Shown here: positions 12,231-15,683 of the stretch, piece by piece
How positions within the stretch are numbered: the stretch's first letter is position 1
Layout of the letters: each line of letters begins with the position of its first letter
Source of the DNA: Haemophilus parainfluenzae
Lineage (GTDB): Bacteria; Pseudomonadota; Gammaproteobacteria; Enterobacterales; Pasteurellaceae
Direction: 5' to 3'
Assembly (NCBI GenBank): GCA_018381425.1
Contig: JAGZRY010000016.1
Coordinates: 1 to 15,683, forward strand
DNA length: 15,683 nucleotides
Notes under the pieces: model-generated
Databases searched by the model: none
The model's input: the letters and a program-made list of their open reading frames with translations, nothing else
What the model was told of the DNA's origin: nothing
Translations under genes and position numbers: made by a program

Positions 12231-12476
12231 TTATTGTTTTGTTAATTGCTCCGCTTTTACTGGGAACCAGTAACATTCGTTGTTTAAGTGGATAAATCTT
12301 TCTGTTTTCACATCCTTAACATCTTTGGCGAAACCGATGATTTTGTAAGGACCAAATTTAACTCCATTCTCATTTGTGTAAGTGACAAGCTCATCAACTA
12401 CAAAATCACAACCGCTTGGAGCTTTATCGTTAATTCCTTTTTTAAAGTTTAGAATCTCAATCATTTTGTTCACCAT
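12231..12476 (-). CDS. First gene of the leftward early operon (81 aa, function unknown)
   Basis: 81 residues from ATG 12476; an equally possible start is ATG 12464 (77 residues), with GGTGA upstream. The sequence has a beta-rich pattern (FVVDELVTYTNENGVKFGPY, YKIIGFAKDV, RFIHLNNECYWFPVKAEQL) that I have seen in small phage and plasmid proteins of unknown function. It occupies the place of lambda N but lacks an arginine-rich N-terminus, so it is not an obvious N-type antiterminator. It is directly downstream of the OL operators and hence the first product after induction. Confidence 0.75.
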   Translation of the reverse strand: MVNKMIEILNFKKGINDKAPSGCDFVVDELVTYTNENGVKFGPYKIIGFAKDVKDVKTERFIHLNNECYWFPVKAEQLTKQ

Positions 12477-12499
12477 GTGTATCTCGTTTTGATGGGTGT

Positions 12500-12528
12500 A
12501 GTTTAAGAAAACTTAAATCAAAACGCAA
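12500..12528 (-). promoter_or_regulatory. Proposed leftward early promoter pL
   Basis: On the minus strand TTGCGT (12528-12523), 17 bases, TAAACT (12505-12500). The leftmost operator fills most of the spacer, so bound repressor would block it. An alternative is TTGAAA-17-TATTTA around the right operator (about 12577 down to 12549). Neither is strong by eye. Confidence 0.45.
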
Positions 12529-12573
12529 TACATAATTTAAGAAAAATTAATAAATATTTTAAGATTACTTAAA
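12502..12573. promoter_or_regulatory. Left operator region OL, three sites
   Basis: Two perfect 16-bp operators TTTAAG-N4-CTTAAA lie at 12502-12517 (spacer AAAA) and 12558-12573 (spacer ATTA). A degenerate site lies between them at 12536-12551 (TTTAAG-AAAA-ATTAAT). The same palindrome occurs three times between cI and cro. By analogy with lambda this is OL, where CI represses leftward transcription. Confidence 0.8.
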
Positions 12574-12686
12574 TTTCAACGAGTTGGATTGATTCGGTTG
12601 CTTGATTTTTGAACAATGAAGAAATGAAATAGGGCTACACTTTGAAAAAGTGCGGTAGAAAAGTGCAGTGAATTTTAGGCAAAAGA
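12574..12686. other. Short gap between OL and the rex-position operon
   Basis: It contains no gene. It includes an uptake signal AAGTGCGGT (12648-12656) followed by a one-mismatch copy (AAGTGCAGT, 12660-12668). Confidence 0.6.
12648..12668 (+). repeat. Uptake signal plus degenerate copy, noncoding
   Basis: AAGTGCGGT (12648-12656) followed at 12660-12668 by AAGTGCAGT, between the rex-position terminator and OL. Confidence 0.8.
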
Positions 12687-12707
12687 AAACCGCCACGAGG
12701 GCGGTTT
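12687..12707 (-). terminator. Terminator of the cI/rex-position operon
   Basis: AAACCGCC (12687-12694) and GGCGGTTT (12700-12707) with a 5-base loop. On the minus strand it is followed by TCTTTT. It lies 7 bases after the membrane coiled-coil gene and keeps lysogenic transcripts out of OL. Confidence 0.88.
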
Positions 12708-12713
12708 GGTAAA

Positions 12714-13235
12714 TTATCGCTTTGCTTGTTTTTGTTGAATCAGTATATCTAACTTGTCATCTATGCTGTCAACTTTCTTCTCAACCATAGCAAGACGAGT
12801 ATCAATGCTATCAAGTTTTACTTCTACTTTGGTTAAGCGAACATCAGTGGAGTGTAGTTTTTCATCCATTTGCTGAAATCTATTATCGACTTGTAAGAAT
12901 CGCTGATTAGTTTCTTTTTGAGTGTCCCAATGTAAAGCGTAGCCACCGGCAGCGACACCTAAAATGATTGCTAACAACCATTTAAAGTTAGAATTTAACT
13001 TTTCGGATAGATACTCTTTAGAGGCGTAATTGCTCTTGATCTCGCCTAAATCCTTGTCTATTCTAAATACGCTTTTTTCTAGTTCGCTCATTCTAAATGT
13101 ATAATCTGTAAAAATAGCCTCATCTCTCATATATAGAGTTTCGCCCTTTATGTTACTAGATGGTATATTACCACCTTGGTAGAACTGATCATAGGGGGCG
13201 GACGAAATATTTTCATCTTTAAATTTAGATTTCAT
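12714..13235 (-). CDS. Membrane coiled-coil protein in the lambda rexB position
   Basis: 173 residues from ATG 13235 with AGAGGA upstream. Residues 1-84 are hydrophilic with a short predicted coiled coil near 48-75. Residues 85-103 form one membrane span (KWLLAIILGVAAGGYALHW). Residues about 110-168 are a long coiled coil with heptad repeats, including LDSIDTRLAMVEKK and VDSIDDKLDIL. It overlaps the zinc-ribbon gene by 11 bases, so the two products are probably made together. It belongs to the lysogenic transcript from cI and ends at a terminator before OL. Lambda RexB, at this place, is a multi-span channel, so this is a positional, not a sequence, analogue. An effector role in exclusion is inference. 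Confidence 0.75.
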   Translation of the reverse strand: MKSKFKDENISSAPYDQFYQGGNIPSSNIKGETLYMRDEAIFTDYTFRMSELEKSVFRIDKDLGEIKSNYASKEYLSEKLNSNFKWLLAIILGVAAGGYALHWDTQKETNQRFLQVDNRFQQMDEKLHSTDVRLTKVEVKLDSIDTRLAMVEKKVDSIDDKLDILIQQKQAKR

Positions 13236-13662
13236 TAGGATTATCCTCTTTACTATTCAAGTATTCTAGGATTTTATTTTTTCTGAACGTTCTCACATAG
13301 CTACAATTGTCACAAATCAAATGAATGACAGGAGCCGAATAATGTTGTGTGCCTATTATTATGCCAAATTCCGATGCCAAGCTACTATACTGCGCTCTTG
13401 GCACATTACCCTGTTCGATCATTGTTCTTAATTCTACTAAACCTGGATATTGAGTACCTGATAGTGTTGGTTGGTAAACAATTCTTTGCGGCGTCAATGG
13501 CTTATCCGTTTCTCCATTAATCACATCTTCGCAATCTAATAAAGAGTGGCTTTCATTACCACAAACAGGGCAGCGAAAAGTGTTTAAACTTGCGCCTTTG
13601 TGATTCAAAAATTCGGCGAACTCATCGCCACTTATTCTGTAAAAAACATCTTTTTTAGTCAT
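13225..13662 (-). CDS. Zinc-ribbon protein in the lambda rexA position
   Basis: 145 residues from ATG 13662; AAGGG lies 11 bases upstream. Two CxxC knuckles are present: C31-PV-C34 (RCPVCGNESHS) and C117-DN-C120 (LICDNCSYVRTF), 82 residues apart, which should bind one zinc as a ribbon. The intervening part is mixed alpha/beta (TQYPGLVELRTMIEQGNVPR, ASEFGIIIGTQHYSAPVIHL). There is no membrane span. It is placed directly downstream of cI and overlaps the membrane coiled-coil gene. Zinc ribbons often bind nucleic acid or protein, so a sensor role is possible, but no family is recognised. Expression in the lysogen is expected from its place. Confidence 0.75.
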   Translation of the reverse strand: MTKKDVFYRISGDEFAEFLNHKGASLNTFRCPVCGNESHSLLDCEDVINGETDKPLTPQRIVYQPTLSGTQYPGLVELRTMIEQGNVPRAQYSSLASEFGIIIGTQHYSAPVIHLICDNCSYVRTFRKNKILEYLNSKEDNPNEI

Positions 13663-13685
13663 AAGATTATACCCTTTTAAAAAAC

Positions 13686-13705
13686 ACTAAATGAATATCT
13701 TTAGT
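13686..13705 (-). terminator. Weak hairpin after cI
   Basis: ACTAAA (13686-13691) and TTTAGT (13700-13705) with an 8-base loop, three bases past the cI stop. On the minus strand it is followed by GTTTTTT. The stem is short and AT-rich, so it probably lets part of the transcript continue into the next two genes. Confidence 0.4.
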
Positions 13706-13707
13706 TA

Positions 13708-14367
13708 CTATCTTTTTCTGCGATAAATTCGATGTTCAACCATTGTTCCGATAATCCGAATTTCTTGTTTCAGGGAAGATAATGTAGGGTAATCTGAATT
13801 TAATGGCACTAACTCAAAATGATGCCGCCCCAACTCGTCTATATCGCCAATCGGTCTATATTTTTTAAATGTTGCCTCATAATCGCCATTAATAGCTGCT
13901 ACAAATTCGCCAGCTCTTGGCTCTATGTGTGGATCTATAATTATTACATCGCCCGCTTTGAAATCGGGTTCCATTGAATCTCCCTTTATTTCTAAGGCAA
14001 AAGCGTCGTCAGACGTATCTATAAATGTGTAGATATAATTAAAATCACCGGTGCTTTCTTTTAAATCATCAATTCCCGTCCAAGTGCCCGCTTGCACATA
14101 ACTAATTAAAGGAACCTTATTCGCGCCAATACTTGCCGGTATTACGTTTGAAGACGAGCCTTCCCCCCTTAATAACCACAGGAGATCGCATTCTAATACC
14201 GTTGATAGATCTACTAAATTTTCAGAATTAGGCTTAGTCGTATCAGATTCCCATTGTGAAATGGCAACATGAGATACACCCTTAATGGCATTGGCGACAT
14301 CTTTCTGAGTAAGTTTTAACTCAGTTCTACGCTGTCTTATACGCTTCCCAATCGTTTCGCTTTTCAT
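13708..14367 (-). CDS. cI: CI-like phage repressor with S24 self-cleavage domain
   Basis: 219 residues from ATG 14367 (GAGG upstream); a TTG four codons earlier is unlikely. The N-terminal helix-turn-helix is at residues about 5-55 (LTQKDVANAIKGVSHVAISQ). A linker leads to the LexA/S24 peptidase domain, with cleavage site A93-G94 (VQAGTW), catalytic S131 (GDSMEPDF) and K168 (EATFKKY). All residues needed for RecA-stimulated self-cleavage are present, so the prophage should be SOS-inducible. It would bind the six TTTAAG-N4-CTTAAA operators to silence both early operons. It diverges from cro and is followed by the zinc-ribbon and coiled-coil genes. Confidence 0.95.
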   Translation of the reverse strand: MKSETIGKRIRQRRTELKLTQKDVANAIKGVSHVAISQWESDTTKPNSENLVDLSTVLECDLLWLLRGEGSSSNVIPASIGANKVPLISYVQAGTWTGIDDLKESTGDFNYIYTFIDTSDDAFALEIKGDSMEPDFKAGDVIIIDPHIEPRAGEFVAAINGDYEATFKKYRPIGDIDELGRHHFELVPLNSDYPTLSSLKQEIRIIGTMVEHRIYRRKR

Positions 14368-14388
14368 AGATACCCTCAAAAAATTTTA

Positions 14389-14453
14389 GTTAAGTTATCT
14401 TAACAAATGTTGATTTAAGTATTCTTTAATAATATACTTTAAGAAGTCTTAAA
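14389..14453. promoter_or_regulatory. Right operator region OR, three sites
   Basis: Three 16-bp palindromes: GTTAAG-TTAT-CTTAAC (14389-14404), TTTAAG-TATT-CTTTAA (14414-14429) and TTTAAG-AAGT-CTTAAA (14438-14453). Their centres are 25 and 24 bases apart, close to lambda OR spacing, which suits cooperative repressor binding. They lie between the divergent cI and cro genes. Confidence 0.88.
14410..14438 (+). promoter_or_regulatory. Rightward early promoter pR
   Basis: TTGATT (14410-14415), 17 bases, TATACT (14433-14438). The middle operator fills the spacer and the right one covers the start point, near 14445. It drives cro and the rightward genes. Confidence 0.75.
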
Positions 14454-14470
14454 CAATGTAAGGATGAATC

Positions 14471-14653
14471 ATGCTTAAAAATGATGTTATTGCTCATTTT
14501 GGAAAGCTCGAAAATGTCGCAAAAGCACTTTCTATTAGCGTAGCCGCCGTTTCTCAATGGAAAGATGTAATCCCAGAGAAAAATGCGTACCGACTACAAG
14601 AAATCACTAATGGAAAGCTAAAGATAGATCGCGAGCTTTACCAAAAATCATAG
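14471..14653 (+). CDS. cro: Cro-like repressor
   Basis: 60 residues. The ATG at 14471 follows AAGGA. A single helix-turn-helix covers about residues 14-32 (ENVAKALSISVAAVSQWKD), followed by a short C-terminal arm. It has the size and gene position of lambda-type Cro proteins: first gene from pR, divergent from cI. It should bind the same operators as CI and commit the phage to lytic growth. Confidence 0.9.
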   Translation: MLKNDVIAHFGKLENVAKALSISVAAVSQWKDVIPEKNAYRLQEITNGKLKIDRELYQKS

Positions 14654-14707
14654 ATTTAGTGTATCGGCACTTATCAAAAAGAAAACCATAAAAACAAGGG
14701 AAAAATT

Positions 14708-15151
14708 ATGGCGATGAAACAAGTCATCATCGAGATGATCGAGAAAATCCCAGGCGGCAAAAGTGCGGTGGCGGGATTTCTCGGATTTTCGGAGGCGGAA
14801 TTAAATAACCGGCTTTATCAGACAAAAGGGCAGCGGTTCAAAGACGAAGAATTGATTGCTATTCAGCAAGAGTTCGGCGTAACGGATTACACGGAAGAAT
14901 TATGCCGTTTAACCGGCGGTTGTTTTGTACCACACCCTGAAGCAGACCAGTTAGACAGCGTGGAAATTTCGGTGTTACAGCTGCATGAACAATCCGCTCG
15001 TGGATTACTTTTTGAAGTGCTTGAAACCGCGTTGGAAGACGGTGAAATCACCTCGCATGAGGAAGACAAAATCCGTCGCGCGCTGGATAAACACTTGGCG
15101 GCGACACAACACACGATTGAGTGCGTTATATCGCTAAATAAACGGCAATAA
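14708..15151 (+). CDS. YmfL-like phage regulatory protein (cII position)
   Basis: 147 residues. The ATG at 14708 follows AAGGG. The N-terminal DNA-binding part (PGGKSAVAGFLGFSEAELNN RLYQTKGQRF) matches the YmfL family as I recall it. That family has the motif 'GG-x-x-AVAG-LG-x-x-LNNRLY' and replaces CII in many lambdoid phages. The C-terminal half is helical (LLFEVLETALEDGEITSHEE). It is likely a transcription regulator, but YmfL targets are not well known. It carries the uptake word at 14761-14769 in codons for KSAV. It lies between cro and the KilA-N gene in the rightward early unit. Confidence 0.85.
   Translation: MAMKQVIIEMIEKIPGGKSAVAGFLGFSEAELNNRLYQTKGQRFKDEELIAIQQEFGVTDYTEELCRLTGGCFVPHPEADQLDSVEISVLQLHEQSARGLLFEVLETALEDGEITSHEEDKIRRALDKHLAATQHTIECVISLNKRQ
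14761..14769 (+). repeat. Uptake signal in the ymfL-like gene
   Basis: AAGTGCGGT in codons for KSAV of the DNA-binding part. Confidence 0.85.
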
Positions 15152-15154
15152 AAA

Positions 15155-15174
15155 ACCACCGTTGCAGCGGTGGT
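15155..15174 (-). terminator. Hairpin between ymfL-like and kilA-N genes, T-tract on the minus strand
   Basis: ACCACCG (15155-15161) and CGGTGGT (15168-15174) form a 7-bp stem with a 6-base loop. The run of A's before it makes a T-tract only on the minus strand, while both neighbours are on the plus strand. It would stop antisense transcription better than sense transcription. Confidence 0.6.
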
Positions 15175-15197
15175 CAATTACGAGAGGTATCCAAATA

Positions 15198-15683
15198 ATG
15201 AATAACCAAATACAGCTCCATAATACACAAATTCGCCAAGATGAACAAGGGCGTTTTTGCTTAAATGATTTACATCAAGCAAGCGGTGGTGAAAGTCGTC
15301 ATCGTCCTGCTTACTGGTTATCAAATCAGCAAACGCAAGAGTTAATTGGCGAAATTTCAAAAGACGGAAATCCGTCTATCCTTACAAAACAAGGACTTGG
15401 AACATTCGTAAGCAAAGAACTTGTTTACGCTTACGCAATGTGGATTAGTCCGAAATTCCACTTATACGTTATTCGCACATTTGACAGCTTAGCAGATCAT
15501 CAAAATCCGACCGCACTTTTACCACAAAACTACGCCGCAGCATTGCGTGAGTTGGCGGAATCTGTTGAGCGGGAAGAGGTTTTGAAACTGGAAAACAAAC
15601 AGCAAGCCGATTGCATTGAAGCGATGAGCAATTACTTCCGAGCGGGAATGACCGCACCTCAATTCGTAAAAGGTCTGAACGGC
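15198..15683 (+). CDS. KilA-N domain protein, 3' end beyond the window
   Basis: 162 residues seen from ATG 15198 (GAGAGGT upstream); the frame is open at the window end. The KilA-N domain fills residues about 10-105: DEQGRFCLNDLHQASGGESR, HRPAYWLSNQQTQEL, ILTKQGLGTFVSKELVYAYA and MWISPKFHLYVIRTFD. A helical region follows (NYAAALRELAESVEREEVLK). KilA-N is a DNA-binding fold typical of phage antirepressors and regulators, often fused to a second C-terminal domain. The rest lies outside the window. It is transcribed with cro and the YmfL-like gene. A minus-strand uptake word is at 15510-15518. Confidence 0.9.
   Translation, partial: MNNQIQLHNTQIRQDEQGRFCLNDLHQASGGESRHRPAYWLSNQQTQELIGEISKDGNPSILTKQGLGTFVSKELVYAYAMWISPKFHLYVIRTFDSLADHQNPTALLPQNYAAALRELAESVEREEVLKLENKQQADCIEAMSNYFRAGMTAPQFVKGLNG
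15510..15518 (-). repeat. Uptake signal in the kilA-N gene
   Basis: ACCGCACTT in codons for PTALL, just after the KilA-N domain. Confidence 0.85.

Noticed and set aside
12231..12476. Lambda N-type antiterminator
   Set aside because: The gene has the right place but no arginine-rich N-terminal helix; the product is beta-rich and close to neutral.
15178..15657. Minus-strand frames opposite the last gene
   Set aside because: The plus strand encodes a clear KilA-N domain through the whole interval.
1..15683. CRISPR array, insertion sequence or tRNA gene
   Set aside because: I saw no regularly spaced repeats with unique spacers, no transposase frame and no cloverleaf-like sequence; the only tandem repeats encode the adhesin stalk.

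Overview
The window is the junction between a host chromosome and the left arm of a lambda-like prophage, in a low-GC gammaproteobacterium of the family Pasteurellaceae. The main pointer is the 9-base DNA-uptake word AAGTGCGGT (or its complement), found nine times. It is the Haemophilus-type uptake signal, so a Haemophilus, Aggregatibacter or Pasteurella relative is likely; the species cannot be read from the sequence.

Host part (1 to about 2100). The 3' end of a trimeric autotransporter adhesin gene (stalk repeats, YadA head repeats, neck, membrane anchor) is followed by a perfect hairpin terminator. Next comes a complete gene for a DUF2827 protein, probably a glycosyltransferase-like partner, with a second perfect hairpin terminator. 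A gene-free stretch of about 400 bases (2028-2433) follows. It holds DnaA-box-like words and several repeats beside the integrase gene, and is the likely attachment-site region.

Phage leftward arm (about 12500 down to 2434, minus strand). Reading from the immunity region, the order is: a small gene in the place where lambda has N, a boxA-like site, a structured leader region, several small proteins, a coiled-coil protein, RecT/Bet, a YqaJ/lambda-type exonuclease, a frameshifted small gene, DUF2303 and other accessory proteins, a DUF551 protein, a short C5 cytosine methyltransferase, a previously uncalled 52-residue membrane peptide, DUF4224, and a tyrosine integrase. Several rho-independent terminators punctuate the operon, and two are built from uptake-signal sequences. 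Two plus-strand units lie against the operon: a SieB-like exclusion gene with its own near-consensus promoter, and a small gene broken by a stop at codon 5.

Immunity region (12500-14650). A CI-like repressor (minus) and a Cro-like protein (plus) diverge from a region with three 16-bp operators of form TTTAAG-N4-CTTAAA. Three more copies lie near 12502-12573, where OL/pL is expected. Between cI and OL, where lambda has rexA/rexB, lies an unfamiliar overlapping gene pair: a two-knuckle zinc-ribbon protein and a single-span membrane coiled-coil protein. This pair is the best candidate for an undescribed prophage-encoded exclusion or defence module.

Rightward arm (14471 to the end). Cro, a YmfL-like regulator in the cII position, and a KilA-N protein cut by the window edge. 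Replication, lysis and structural genes and the other attachment site must lie beyond the right edge.
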